From: Flavobacteriales bacterium | GTDB taxonomy: Bacteria; Bacteroidota; Bacteroidia; Flavobacteriales_D; UBA2798 | Assembly (NCBI GenBank): GCA_019694795.1 | Contig: JAIBBF010000004.1 | Span: forward strand, 1 to 64,000 | Direction of reading: 5' to 3' | Length of the DNA stretch: 64,000 nucleotides | Part shown: one piece after another, positions 18,100 to 27,124 of the stretch | Numbering within the stretch: position 1 is the stretch's first letter | Layout of the letters: each line of letters begins with the position of its first letter | Notes under the pieces: model-generated | What the model saw: only the letters and a program-made list of their open reading frames with translations | Database searches by the model: none | What the model was told of the DNA's origin: nothing | Position numbers and translations under genes: made by a program

Positions 18100-18407
18100 C
18101 TCTCCCGAACCAAAAAAAGCACTGTTCATCGCGAGGAAATCTTATTAAAAACCTGCTTGAAAATGTTGATCAGTTGGATTGAATAAGTTTCAGTTTTAAT
18201 ATTCTTTCAACCAAAAACACCTTGAACCAGTGGTGAAGCAAAGAACTGATTACCTAATTTCAATTCCCGTGCTCAATTTGTAATGATTTCATTTCTAATG
18301 GTGTTTTAGAATTGGATAGGTCAATTTTGGTTCAAAGCGGGATAATTTTTCCCAATTCAGGAATGGACTCGCCCCGAAGGAGTGCTAAAAAATGCTACAT
18401 CAAAAAA

Positions 18408-18430
18408 AAGCCATCCGTTGTGGATGGCTT
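18408..18430 (-). terminator. Intrinsic terminator of ugd
   Basis: A 9-bp perfect stem (AAGCCATCC/GGATGGCTT) with a 5-nt loop lies 19 bp beyond the ugd stop, followed by a run of T residues on the minus strand (18402-18409). Confidence 0.85.
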
Positions 18431-18448
18431 ATCATTTTATAATAAATA

Positions 18449-19759
18449 TCAGGGATGAACGGTTTCTCTTCCGATACTTTCATAGTAGTATCCCAGTTTT
18501 TTCATTTGCGTTAAATCATAAAGATTTCTTCCGTCGAAAATTATTTTTGATTTTAAGGAGTTGCCGATTTTATTAAAATCAGGATTTCTGAATTCCGACC
18601 ATTCAGTAGCAATCAATAAGGCATCTGCACCTTGTACCGCTTCGTATTCGTCTGTACAGAATTCGACATTAGTTCCGAATATTTTTTTCACATTTTCCAT
18701 CGCCTCCGGATCAAATGCTTTCACTTTTGCACCTGCTGCAAGTAAATCGGTGATCATATATAAAGAAGGAGCTTCACGAATGTCATCGGTATCCGGTTTA
18801 AATGCCAGTCCCCACAATGCAAATGTTTTTCCGGAAAGATCTTTAAAATGAGCTTTCACTTTATCAGTTAAACGGATTTTCTGACGTTCATTAACATCCA
18901 TTACCGCTTTAATAATTTTAAACTCGTAGCCGGCTTCCTTCCCGGATTTCGCTAATGCCTGAACATCTTTAGGGAAACAACTTCCTCCATATCCGATTCC
19001 CGGAAACAAAAAGCGTTTTCCGATGCGTGAGTCAGATCCGATACCAATACGAACCATATCCACATCTGCACCAACCATTTCACAGAAATTGGCAATTTCA
19101 TTCATGAAGGTGATTTTCGTTGCAAGAAATGAATTTGCTGCATACTTGGTTAATTCAGCAGATTTCTCATCCATAAAAATGATGGGATTTCCGGAACGTA
19201 CAAATGGTTTATAGAGTTCTTCCATCAAATTTTTTGCGCGGGCAGAACTTGTTCCTACAACTACACGATCAGGTTTTAAAAAATCATCTACTGCAAATCC
19301 CTCACGTAAAAATTCAGGATTGGAAACAATATCAAAATCCACCATCGCATGTTTTACTACGGCTTCTTTTACTTTTTCTGCTGTACCAACGGGAACTGTA
19401 CTTTTATCTACAATCACTTTATAATCCTTGATCATTTTCCCCAGTTGATCAGCAACACCAAGTACATAGGATAAGTCTGCAGATCCATCTTCACCCGGAG
19501 GGGTGGGAAGGGCGAGGAAAATAATTTGTGCAGGATGAATCGCTTCTTCCAGATTTGTAGTGAATTTTAAACGACCGGCTTTAATGTTGCGCTCAAATAA
19601 TACATCGAGGTGTGGTTCGTAAATGGGGACAACTCCATTGCGCATTTTTTCCACTTTGTCTTTGTCGATGTCAACACAAATCACATCGTTTCCGGTTTCA
19701 GCAAAACAGGTTCCTGTAACTAATCCTACATATCCTGTTCCTACTACTGCAATTTTCAT
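18449..19759 (-). CDS. ugd: UDP-glucose 6-dehydrogenase
   Basis: The 436-residue protein begins with the NAD motif MKIAVVGTGYVGLVTG and contains the catalytic cysteine in GIGYGGSCFPKD (C261), K205 in ELTKYAANSF, and the C-terminal GLAFKPDTDDIREAPS. These define a typical UDP-glucose dehydrogenase, which oxidises UDP-glucose to UDP-glucuronate in two NAD-dependent steps. It lies 26 bp after an aminotransferase gene on the same strand and ends in a clear terminator. Its product feeds the UDP-xylose synthase-like enzyme at 4675-5643 or further UDP-sugar acids for surface polysaccharide. Confidence 0.95.
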   Translation of the reverse strand: MKIAVVGTGYVGLVTGTCFAETGNDVICVDIDKDKVEKMRNGVVPIYEPHLDVLFERNIKAGRLKFTTNLEEAIHPAQIIFLALPTPPGEDGSADLSYVLGVADQLGKMIKDYKVIVDKSTVPVGTAEKVKEAVVKHAMVDFDIVSNPEFLREGFAVDDFLKPDRVVVGTSSARAKNLMEELYKPFVRSGNPIIFMDEKSAELTKYAANSFLATKITFMNEIANFCEMVGADVDMVRIGIGSDSRIGKRFLFPGIGYGGSCFPKDVQALAKSGKEAGYEFKIIKAVMDVNERQKIRLTDKVKAHFKDLSGKTFALWGLAFKPDTDDIREAPSLYMITDLLAAGAKVKAFDPEAMENVKKIFGTNVEFCTDEYEAVQGADALLIATEWSEFRNPDFNKIGNSLKSKIIFDGRNLYDLTQMKKLGYYYESIGRETVHP

Positions 19760-19785
19760 ATTCTGATTTTTAGTGTATCAATTTT

Positions 19786-20916
19786 TTAACCGATAAATTC
19801 CAATACCGATGTGGTAATGAGTTTTAATTGTTCTTCGTCCAGTTCCGTATGCATCGGTAGCGAAATAACACAATTACACAATTGTTCTGTGATTGGAAAA
19901 TCTCCTTTTTTATAGCGGGGATCGGTATAGGCTTTTTGCATATGTAACGCAATTGGATAATAAATCATCGCTGGAACACCTTTTGAACTTAAGTGTTCTC
20001 TTAATGCATTACGGTCAACGCCTTCTCCTAATTGCAAAGTGTATTGGTGAAATACATGCGTTGAATTTTTCGCTCTTGCGGGAGTTTTAATTTTAGCATT
20101 TCCCGAAAACGCCTTGTCGTAATAGGATGCTGCCTTATTTCTCGCTTGCGCATATTCATCGAGGCGACGTAATTTTATGCGGAGAATCGCTGCCTGAATG
20201 CTATCCAGTCTCGAATTTACGCCAATAGAATCGTGAACGTATTGTACGCTTTGACCATGATTGGCAATCATTCTGATTTTTGCAGCCAGATCGTCGTCAT
20301 TGGTAAAAATCGCTCCTCCATCGCCAAAACAGCCGAGGTTTTTCGAGGGGAAAAAGGATGTGCATCCGATGGTTCCAATGGTACCTGCTTTTTTTCTGCT
20401 ACCGTTTGCAGAAATATATTCAGCTCCTATTGCTTGTGCAGTGTCTTCCACTACATATAAATTATTTTCCTGAGCAATCTTCATAATGGCATCCATGTCG
20501 GAACATTGTCCGAATAAATGCACTGGAACAATCGCTTTTGTTTTTGGTGTAATGGCTTTTTTTACTGCTTCCGGATCAATTTGAAATGTTTCAGGATTCA
20601 CATCCACCAAAACCGGTGTAAGGCGTAATAAAGCGATGACTTCTGCAGTGGCAACATAGGTGAATGAGGCAGTGATCACTTCATCTCCGGGTTGCAGACC
20701 AAGCGCCATCATGGCAATTTGTAAGGCGTCGGTTCCATTAGCGCAGGGTATGACATGTTTTACCTGCAGGTATTGCTCCAGTTCCTTTTGAAATTCTTTG
20801 ACTTCCGGACCATTGATATAGGCCGAAGAGCGAATCACATTCAGCACGGCATTGTCGATTTCATTCTGAACCTTTTCGTATTGCGAAATTAGGTCCACCA
20901 TCTGTATCTTTTTCAT
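19786..20916 (-). CDS. DegT/DnrJ/EryC1/StrS family sugar aminotransferase
   Basis: The 376-residue PLP enzyme starts MKKIQMVDLISQYEKVQNEI, has ANGTDALQIAMMALG (59-73), VEDTAQAIGA (~156) and the PLP lysine in SFFPSKNLGCFGDGGA (K192). This family transaminates keto-sugars on nucleotide carriers. The profile resembles WbpE/WlbC-like enzymes that make UDP-2-acetamido-3-amino-glucuronate, and co-transcription with ugd fits a UDP-hexuronate route. The dehydrogenase and acetyltransferase of that route are not in the window, so the substrate is uncertain. Confidence 0.88.
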   Translation of the reverse strand: MKKIQMVDLISQYEKVQNEIDNAVLNVIRSSAYINGPEVKEFQKELEQYLQVKHVIPCANGTDALQIAMMALGLQPGDEVITASFTYVATAEVIALLRLTPVLVDVNPETFQIDPEAVKKAITPKTKAIVPVHLFGQCSDMDAIMKIAQENNLYVVEDTAQAIGAEYISANGSRKKAGTIGTIGCTSFFPSKNLGCFGDGGAIFTNDDDLAAKIRMIANHGQSVQYVHDSIGVNSRLDSIQAAILRIKLRRLDEYAQARNKAASYYDKAFSGNAKIKTPARAKNSTHVFHQYTLQLGEGVDRNALREHLSSKGVPAMIYYPIALHMQKAYTDPRYKKGDFPITEQLCNCVISLPMHTELDEEQLKLITTSVLEFIG

Positions 20917-20920
20917 GAAG

Positions 20921-20928
20921 CAAAATTA
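20921..20928 (-). promoter_or_regulatory. -7 box TAATTTTG, near-leaderless start of the aminotransferase-ugd operon
   Basis: This exact TAnnTTTG match lies only 4 bp from the aminotransferase ATG. With the usual spacing, transcription would begin at or beside the A of the start codon. Confidence 0.45.
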
Positions 20929-21032
20929 GCGTTGCGAATATAGCTAAAAATGAAACGAAAGCGCTGATTTCGAATTGGTCTCTGCCTAAAGATTTTTCAT
21001 CGCAAAACATACCAAAAGGCGTGATTTTCCGT

Positions 21033-21040
21033 TACTTTTG
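21033..21040 (+). promoter_or_regulatory. -7 box TACTTTTG, near-leaderless start
   Basis: This exact TAnnTTTG match lies 4 bp before ATG 21045, mirroring the divergent aminotransferase promoter. It supports the ATG at 21045 over a GTG at 21021 that would place the box inside the gene. Confidence 0.45.
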
Positions 21041-21044
21041 CCTT

Positions 21045-21797
21045 ATGCGCAGGATCTTATTCATTGTCTTTAGCTTTTTCGGGACTCAGTCGCTTATGGC
21101 TCAGGCCAGTATAAAGGATTCCTCGATTTTCTTAACGGAAATCAAGGTCAGCTTTGCAGCGCAGTCACCATTCGGTGATATGGCAGATCGTTTTGGACTG
21201 AATTCCAACATTGGTTTGGAGGTAATGCTTAAATCGGTATCCGGATTCACGTTTAGTGCACAGGGTAGTTTTTTATTTAGCAATAAACTCAAAGAAACAA
21301 GTATCCTCGATCCACTGCGTGATGCGGACGGCAACATCGTTGATCTCAATGGCGATTTTGCGAATGTGCTCACCATGGAGCGTGGTTATACCGTAACAGG
21401 AAAAATCGGGTATTTGTGGAATGTATTGGGACCCAATCCCAATTCCGGATTTTTGTTTCAGTTAGGTGGAGGAATTTTGCAGCATAAAATCAGAATTGAA
21501 GCCAACCGGAATTATTTACCGCAATTACAGGGAGATTATATCAAGGGTTACGACCGGCTTACCAATGGATTCACATTTCAGCAATTTATCGGTTACCAAT
21601 ATCTGAGTAATCGCCGGTTGATTAATTTTTATTTTGGCGTGGAAGCATTTGAAGCTTTAACCCGCAATAGAAGGGTATGGAATTTCGATCAGGTGGCGGC
21701 AGATAATTCATTGCGGACAGATATTTTATTAGGACTTCGTGCAGGGTGGATATTACCCTTATATCCTCGTCCCCCCAAAGCCATTTATTTCGATTAA
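21045..21797 (+). CDS. Outer-membrane beta-barrel-like protein, uncharacterised
   Basis: The start at 21045 gives 250 residues beginning with a signal peptide (MRRILFIVFSFFGTQSLMAQ). The mature part alternates polar and aromatic residues (GLEVMLKSVSGFTFSAQGSF, YTVTGKIGYLWN, GFLFQLGGGILQHKI) as in small outer-membrane barrels, and ends near YPRPPKAIYFD. It precedes waaA with an 11-bp gap; the same pairing with a Kdo transferase is familiar in Bacteroidota. No enzymatic motif is seen. Confidence 0.75.
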   Translation: MRRILFIVFSFFGTQSLMAQASIKDSSIFLTEIKVSFAAQSPFGDMADRFGLNSNIGLEVMLKSVSGFTFSAQGSFLFSNKLKETSILDPLRDADGNIVDLNGDFANVLTMERGYTVTGKIGYLWNVLGPNPNSGFLFQLGGGILQHKIRIEANRNYLPQLQGDYIKGYDRLTNGFTFQQFIGYQYLSNRRLINFYFGVEAFEALTRNRRVWNFDQVAADNSLRTDILLGLRAGWILPLYPRPPKAIYFD

Positions 21798-21808
21798 GAC
21801 AGGTTGCA

Positions 21809-23020
21809 ATGAAAATTCTTTACCTGCTTAGCATTTATTTTTACCGGCTCATCATACGAATTTTGTCCCCATTCCACAGCAAGGCGGCATTGTGGATTCA
21901 TGGTCGCAAATCCTGGCGTGGACGATTAGAAAAAATTCCTTTTTCGGAACACCGCATTTTATTTCATTGCGCATCACTGGGTGAATTTGAAATGATTCGT
22001 CCCATTATTGAGTGGATGAAAATCAACAAACCGGATTATCAGATTTTGATTAGTTTTTTCTCTCCATCGGGTTATGAAGTCAGAAAACACTATGATAAAG
22101 CAGATGCTGTTTTTTATCTTCCTTCGGATACACCCAAAAATGCAAAGGATTTTGCCCGGATTTTAAGACCCGAAATGGTTGTTTTTGCTAAATATGAATT
22201 CTGGCATTTTCATTTAAATGCATTAAAAGCTTCCGGTGCAAAATTATTCGCGGTATCGGCAGTTTTCAGAACGAATCATCGTTTTTTTAAGTGGTATGGT
22301 TCGATGTTTAGAAACGACCTTAGATTATTTGATTCTATTTTTGTTCAGGATACTCCATCACAGCATTTATTGAAATCGATCGGAATCGAATCGGTGCTTG
22401 CAGGCGACACTCGTTTTGATCGCGTTTATGCCAATGCCGAAACATCGAAACCAATTGTTCCCATTGAAAACTGGATTAATCACCGTCGCGTTATTGTTGC
22501 GGGAAGTTCCTGGCCCCAGGAGGAACAACGAATGGTGGAAGCAATGAAACAAATCGATAATGAAAACCTGTGCTGGATTATTGTTCCGCATGATGTTTCA
22601 GAAGCGCACATTTCCGAATTGCAGGCTTCCATTCCGGTAAGCAGTGTACGTTTTACCCGATGGAAAAATGAAAACACCGCGGTGATGATTATTGATAATG
22701 TGGGAATGTTAATGTCGGTATACCGTTACGCACATTTGGCCATTGTAGGCGGAGGATTCAGCGGGAAACTGCATAATATTCTGGAACCAGCCGCATTTGG
22801 TATTCCGGTTTTATTTGGACCCAAACACGATCGTTTTCGCGAAGCGGATGAAATGATTAAGGCCGGAGCGGCATACGAGTTTGATGGAGATTTGAAGGAG
22901 CAATTAAGTCGTTTTATTTCCGATGAAACCTTATTGGAGCAAAGCGGAAGAGCGGCTAAGGAATTTGTTATGCAGCATTTGGGTGCAACAGATCGGGTAG
23001 TGAATGGAATTTTCGGTTAA
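21809..23020 (+). CDS. waaA: 3-deoxy-D-manno-octulosonic acid (Kdo) transferase
   Basis: ATG 21809 starts the 403-residue protein with a membrane anchor (MKILYLLSIYFYRLIIRILS); codons upstream belong to the frame overlapping the previous gene. GT30 features are present: FHCASLGEFEM with the catalytic glutamate E59, FAKYEFWHFHLNAL, AGDTRFDRV, IVGGGFSGKLHNILEPAAFG and FGPKHDRFREADEM. The enzyme adds Kdo to lipid A at the inner membrane. The next gene, hldD, makes the heptose of the inner core, so this is an LPS-core operon. Confidence 0.94.
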   Translation: MKILYLLSIYFYRLIIRILSPFHSKAALWIHGRKSWRGRLEKIPFSEHRILFHCASLGEFEMIRPIIEWMKINKPDYQILISFFSPSGYEVRKHYDKADAVFYLPSDTPKNAKDFARILRPEMVVFAKYEFWHFHLNALKASGAKLFAVSAVFRTNHRFFKWYGSMFRNDLRLFDSIFVQDTPSQHLLKSIGIESVLAGDTRFDRVYANAETSKPIVPIENWINHRRVIVAGSSWPQEEQRMVEAMKQIDNENLCWIIVPHDVSEAHISELQASIPVSSVRFTRWKNENTAVMIIDNVGMLMSVYRYAHLAIVGGGFSGKLHNILEPAAFGIPVLFGPKHDRFREADEMIKAGAAYEFDGDLKEQLSRFISDETLLEQSGRAAKEFVMQHLGATDRVVNGIFG

Positions 23021-23048
23021 TTTTGAGTTGCATTAAAAAGAAATAAAA

Positions 23049-24014
23049 ATGATTGTTGTAACGGGAGCTGCCGGATTTATTGGTTCGGTTTTAATCGGGA
23101 AATTAAATGCTGAGGGCTACAAAGATGTTGTGGCAGTGGATGATTTTTCGAATGAAGAAAAAAATAAAAACCTGGCAGGTAAATCCATTTCTTCCAGCGT
23201 TCATCGTCAGGATTTTTTCTCCTGGATCGATGAGCATCACCGGGAGATTGAATTTATTTTTCACATTGGAGCCCGCACCGATACAACGGAATTCAACAAA
23301 GCAATTTTCGATGAATTGAATGTGAATTATTCAAAGTCGGTATGGAATAAATGTGTTGAATACGGAATTGCATTAGTCTACGCTTCTTCGGCCGCTACTT
23401 ACGGATTAGGTGAATATGGTTATAAGGATGAGCATGATTTGTGTTTTAAATTAAAACCATTAAATCCGTATGGTGATTCAAAAAATGATTTTGATAAGTG
23501 GGCATTGCTGCAAGAGAAAAAACCATATTTCTGGGCGGGACTCAAATTTTTTAATGTGTACGGACCCAATGAATTTCATAAGGGAAGAATGGCTTCTGTA
23601 ATTTTTCATTCGTTCAAGCAAATTTCCGCCAGTGGTAAAATGAAATTATTCCGTTCGCATAATCCTGAATTTAAAGATGGCGAACAATTGCGCGATTTTA
23701 TTTATGTAAAAGATCTGGTAAATGTTTGTTTGTTTTTGATGCATCATCGCAAGGATAGTGGAATTTATAACTTAGGTTCCGGTAAAGCACGCACATTTTT
23801 GGATCTTACAAAAAACACATTCAGAGCAATGGGACGCGAACCGCAAATAGAATTTGTAGATACTCCGGCTGATATTCGCGATAAATACCAATACTTCACC
23901 GAAGCAGATATGTCCAAATTAAAATCAATTGGATATTCAACCCCGTTTCAATCCTTGGAAGAAGGTGTAGAAGATTACGTGAAAAATTATTTACTGACGG
24001 GTAATTATTATTAA
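23049..24014 (+). CDS. hldD: ADP-L-glycero-D-manno-heptose 6-epimerase
   Basis: The 321-residue extended SDR begins MIVVTGAAGFIGS (5-13 nucleotide motif) and has YASSAATYG, the YGDSK catalytic motif (Y141, K145) and FNVYGPNEFHKGRMASV, which is specific to RfaD/HldD. It inverts C6 of ADP-heptose for the LPS inner core. The gene follows waaA by 28 bp. Its TAA and the TAA of the convergent gene share the bases TTAA at 24011-24014. Confidence 0.94.
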   Translation: MIVVTGAAGFIGSVLIGKLNAEGYKDVVAVDDFSNEEKNKNLAGKSISSSVHRQDFFSWIDEHHREIEFIFHIGARTDTTEFNKAIFDELNVNYSKSVWNKCVEYGIALVYASSAATYGLGEYGYKDEHDLCFKLKPLNPYGDSKNDFDKWALLQEKKPYFWAGLKFFNVYGPNEFHKGRMASVIFHSFKQISASGKMKLFRSHNPEFKDGEQLRDFIYVKDLVNVCLFLMHHRKDSGIYNLGSGKARTFLDLTKNTFRAMGREPQIEFVDTPADIRDKYQYFTEADMSKLKSIGYSTPFQSLEEGVEDYVKNYLLTGNYY

Positions 24015-24943
24015 GAATTAATTCCCTGATTGCCCTGCACTCCTCCTGAATGATAAACAACAATGGTGGAGCCTGCTTTAAATTTTCCTTCCTGAATCAT
24101 TTGAATCAGGCCGTACATCATCTTGGCGGTGTAAACAAAATCCAGTTGTATTCCTGTTTCCATCAAAAAGGAATTCATAAAAGCTAATAACTCTTTATTA
24201 TAACGGGCAAATCCTCCGAAATGAAAACGTGTTTCCAGTTGAACCTGTTGCATGATATCACTTGCCCATTCTTTGTCCATTAAGGTCCATGCTAATTTTT
24301 TTTCAATCTCATCCCTTAAATATTCGCCGCCCTTTACAGCCGGAAAGCCAATGATGGTTTGATGATCCTTCAACGCCATGCTGAGTCCGGTTATAGTGGT
24401 CCCGGAACCAACAGCAACACAGAAATAATCGAAATCCATTTCTATTTCCTGAATGATTTCTCCGCAACCGTTAATGCCATAATAATTTGCTCCTCCTTCC
24501 GGAAAGATATATATATCTCCAAAGCGATCATGCAGCGATTCCAAATAATACATTTCCTCTTTCAAGTCATAATCACTTCGTGAAACGGGAACAATGTTCA
24601 TTCCGTTTTGAATGGCATGATGTAATGTAGGATTGTTTAAATCCGCTTCCTCTCCTCGAATGATTCCTATCGATGGAATTCCTGCTAAATCGCAGGCTTT
24701 TGCGGTGGCCGCGATGTGATTGCTGAATGGTCCGCCAAACGTCAGGATTTTTTCTTTTTTCAATACCTGTGCCTGGGCGAGATTGTATTTAAGTTTTCTA
24801 AACTTATTTCCTGCTATTTCCGGATGAATTAAATCATCCCGTTTTATAAATACACGGATATTTGTATTTTTCAACACAGAAAGATTTAACGCCGTTAAAG
24901 GCGTAGGCAATTGAAGAGATGCGTAAAGTCGATCTGTTTGCAT
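24011..24943 (-). CDS. PLP-dependent D-cysteine desulfhydrase / ACC deaminase family
   Basis: The start at 24943 (MQTDRLYASLQLPTPLTALN) gives 310 residues. The family signature FIKRDDLIHPEIAGNKFRKL carries the PLP lysine in AGNKFRKL (K47), followed by LTFGGPFSNHIAATAKAC and FPEGGANYYGINGCGEI. Members act as D-cysteine desulfhydrases or, less often, 1-aminocyclopropane-1-carboxylate deaminases; the sequence does not decide between them. The gene is divergent from an alpha/beta hydrolase with 16 bp between starts and overlaps hldD by 4 bp at its end. Confidence 0.87.
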   Translation of the reverse strand: MQTDRLYASLQLPTPLTALNLSVLKNTNIRVFIKRDDLIHPEIAGNKFRKLKYNLAQAQVLKKEKILTFGGPFSNHIAATAKACDLAGIPSIGIIRGEEADLNNPTLHHAIQNGMNIVPVSRSDYDLKEEMYYLESLHDRFGDIYIFPEGGANYYGINGCGEIIQEIEMDFDYFCVAVGSGTTITGLSMALKDHQTIIGFPAVKGGEYLRDEIEKKLAWTLMDKEWASDIMQQVQLETRFHFGGFARYNKELLAFMNSFLMETGIQLDFVYTAKMMYGLIQMIQEGKFKAGSTIVVYHSGGVQGNQGINS

Positions 24944-24946
24944 ATT

Positions 24947-24954
24947 CAAAAATA
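24947..24954 (-). promoter_or_regulatory. -7 box TATTTTTG, near-leaderless start of the PLP desulfhydrase gene
   Basis: This exact TAnnTTTG match lies 3 bp before the ATG at 24943. The upstream promoter region would lie inside the divergent alpha/beta hydrolase gene. Confidence 0.45.
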
Positions 24955-24959
24955 ACACA

Positions 24960-25976
24960 ATGAAATACATTCCCCGTTTACTCCGCAGAATTTTTTATGT
25001 TCTGTTTTGGGCAGTTTGGTTATTGGTGTTATTACCCTATTTTTTTCCGCTGCATTTTCCATTGCAGAATTTCAACCAGCTTCCATTTAAAGAAAGTCGC
25101 TATTTGAATTACCATCACACACAAGTGCATTATCGGATTTTCCCTGCTAAGGCGGATACAACGTTGAGCCCTGTTTTTCTTATCCATGGATTTTCCGGAT
25201 CAACAGCAAGCTGGCGGTATGTCATTCCGGAATTAAACCAATCGGGCAGATCGGTTGTCGCCATCGATTTACCACCGTTTGGATATTCCGATAAACGCGT
25301 TTCTGCCAATCTTGCTGATTCGGCATGGGTGAATATGATAAGGGATGTAATGGATACATCACAACGTGAATTGAATTTAAAGGAGAACCAGAAGTGGATT
25401 ATTGCAGGGCATAGCATGGGGGGAATGGTTATTGGTGCATTCGCTTCGGCCTATCCGGAAAAGGTGAAAGGAATGATCTATGTGGATGGGACTTCACCTG
25501 AAAGCGACGGAATAAAAAATAATTCCATGCTGCTTACCAGTGCATATCTCAGGTTAGGATTTCTTCATCGCTGGGCCGATGTGATGATGGAAAAAGTGAT
25601 TTTCTCTGAAAAGCGTTTTAACGAATTATTATCCTCGGCTTATCTCCGGGAAGTGAGTGAAGAAGAAGTAAAAATATATATGGATCCTTTTCATTTTAGA
25701 GGAAGTGCTTCGGCGGTATTGCGGTTTGCATCACAAAGTGGATATGCAAAAGTGGATTGGAAGATATTGGAAACAATTCCCAAATGTTTGGTATGGGGAA
25801 GGGAAGATCAGTGGATTCCCGTTTCAGGTGCTGAAAAATTTTTAAACGATCACCTGGGTATTATTGGGAGGTTTATAGAGGGGGCAGGACATTGTCCGAT
25901 GGAAACCCATCCTGAACAATTCAATCAAATGCTTCTGAATGATTTTATTCCCATTCTTGATCCGGCGGGGGATTGA
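24960..25976 (+). CDS. Alpha/beta hydrolase with N-terminal membrane anchor
   Basis: The 338-residue protein has a basic N-terminus and one membrane segment (~11-30), then an alpha/beta hydrolase fold. The oxyanion region is FLIHGFSGSTASW, the nucleophile elbow GHSMGG (S152), the acid probably D283 in GREDQWIP, and the base H311 in GAGHCPMETHPE. All three catalytic residues are present, so it should be active. The substrate (ester, lactone or similar) cannot be inferred, and the anchor suggests action at the inner membrane. Confidence 0.85.
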   Translation: MKYIPRLLRRIFYVLFWAVWLLVLLPYFFPLHFPLQNFNQLPFKESRYLNYHHTQVHYRIFPAKADTTLSPVFLIHGFSGSTASWRYVIPELNQSGRSVVAIDLPPFGYSDKRVSANLADSAWVNMIRDVMDTSQRELNLKENQKWIIAGHSMGGMVIGAFASAYPEKVKGMIYVDGTSPESDGIKNNSMLLTSAYLRLGFLHRWADVMMEKVIFSEKRFNELLSSAYLREVSEEEVKIYMDPFHFRGSASAVLRFASQSGYAKVDWKILETIPKCLVWGREDQWIPVSGAEKFLNDHLGIIGRFIEGAGHCPMETHPEQFNQMLLNDFIPILDPAGD

Positions 25977-26015
25977 TTTTTTTACGATATTGTATTTCTA
26001 ATCCAAAACCAGAAT

Positions 26016-27089
26016 ATGAGAATTCTATTTTTCATCCTGTTTGTCGTAAGTACTCAAATCGGATTTTCACAGTCCAACAAAGAAAAAGCGAAACTAAAAG
26101 CGCAAGATGCAATTCGCTTGGTAGATAATGGACAGTTTGCCCTTGGGATTAAAATGCTGGAAGAAGCCATGAAGCTGGATCCGGATAATATCGATTATCC
26201 CTATGAAATAGCCTATGCCAAATATGCTTCCAAAGATTATGAAGGAGCGGTAAAAATATTGGAAAAGGTAAAAAAGAAAAAAGATGCTACGGACCAGTTT
26301 TACCAGTTACTTGGAAATTCATACGATATGCTCGGGAAAAGTGATAAAGCACTTAAAACCTATGCCGATGGTATGAAACGATTTCCAAAATCAGGGAAAT
26401 TGTATTTGGAAACCGGAATCGTATATCTTAATCGCGAAGATTATGATAATGCCATTAAATCATTTGAAGATGGAGTAAAAACCGATCCGACCTATTCTTC
26501 AAACTATTATTGGTTAGCCAGAATGTTTCTGAATTCATCTGAAGAAGTATGGGGAATGATTTACGGGGAATTGTTTATAAATCTCGAACGCAATACTAAG
26601 CGGACAACCGATATTTCCAAATTGCTCTATAAAACCTATTTAGATAAAATTAAAATTGAAAACGATACTACCTATAAAATCGGATTTGGATCAAATATTA
26701 CCATCAACATGGATCAACTAAAAGATCCAGACAATTTTAAATTGCCATTTCCAATGATGGTATATTCTCCTGTTATGTCCCTTGCCGTAGTTGGTGAAAA
26801 ATCCATCGATATTCATTCTTTAGATCGCATCAGAAAACGATTCAATGAACTTTTTTATGAAATGGGACATGATAAAAATTATCCCAATGTGCTTTTCGAT
26901 TATCAACGCGAAATGATACAGGCGGGTCATATGGAAGCGTATAATCATTGGTTATTACTAGCTGGAGATGAAGCCGGTTTTACAGAATGGAAAGATGCCA
27001 ATCAGGCCAAATGGGGTAAATTTGTTGAGTGGTATAACAATAATAGTATTCCCATTAATGAGGACTACTACTTTTTGCGCAATAAATAA
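26016..27089 (+). CDS. Exported tetratricopeptide-repeat protein
   Basis: A 357-residue protein with a signal peptide (MRILFFILFVVSTQIGFSQ). Residues ~25-175 carry about four TPR units, for example GQFALGIKMLEEAMKLDPDN and EDYDNAIKSFEDGVKTDPTY. The C-terminal half has no recognised domain and ends in a Tyr/Trp-rich stretch (KWGKFVEWYNNN). TPRs mediate protein contacts, so a periplasmic scaffold role is likely. No partner is evident from the neighbours. Confidence 0.82.
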   Translation: MRILFFILFVVSTQIGFSQSNKEKAKLKAQDAIRLVDNGQFALGIKMLEEAMKLDPDNIDYPYEIAYAKYASKDYEGAVKILEKVKKKKDATDQFYQLLGNSYDMLGKSDKALKTYADGMKRFPKSGKLYLETGIVYLNREDYDNAIKSFEDGVKTDPTYSSNYYWLARMFLNSSEEVWGMIYGELFINLERNTKRTTDISKLLYKTYLDKIKIENDTTYKIGFGSNITINMDQLKDPDNFKLPFPMMVYSPVMSLAVVGEKSIDIHSLDRIRKRFNELFYEMGHDKNYPNVLFDYQREMIQAGHMEAYNHWLLLAGDEAGFTEWKDANQAKWGKFVEWYNNNSIPINEDYYFLRNK

Positions 27090-27124
27090 TTTTCTACCTC
27101 TATCTTAATTCTACACCCAGCATC

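Larger units (their letters stand above)
18030..18448. other. Intergenic stretch without a recognised gene
   Basis: Outside the two terminator hairpins (18082-18099 and 18408-18430) I see no coding frame with protein-like character and no RNA family I can name. The 300 bp between the hairpins would be transcribed on the minus strand only from a promoter inside it, because the ugd transcript ends at 18408-18430. A small RNA ending at the 18082 hairpin is possible. Confidence 0.5.
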
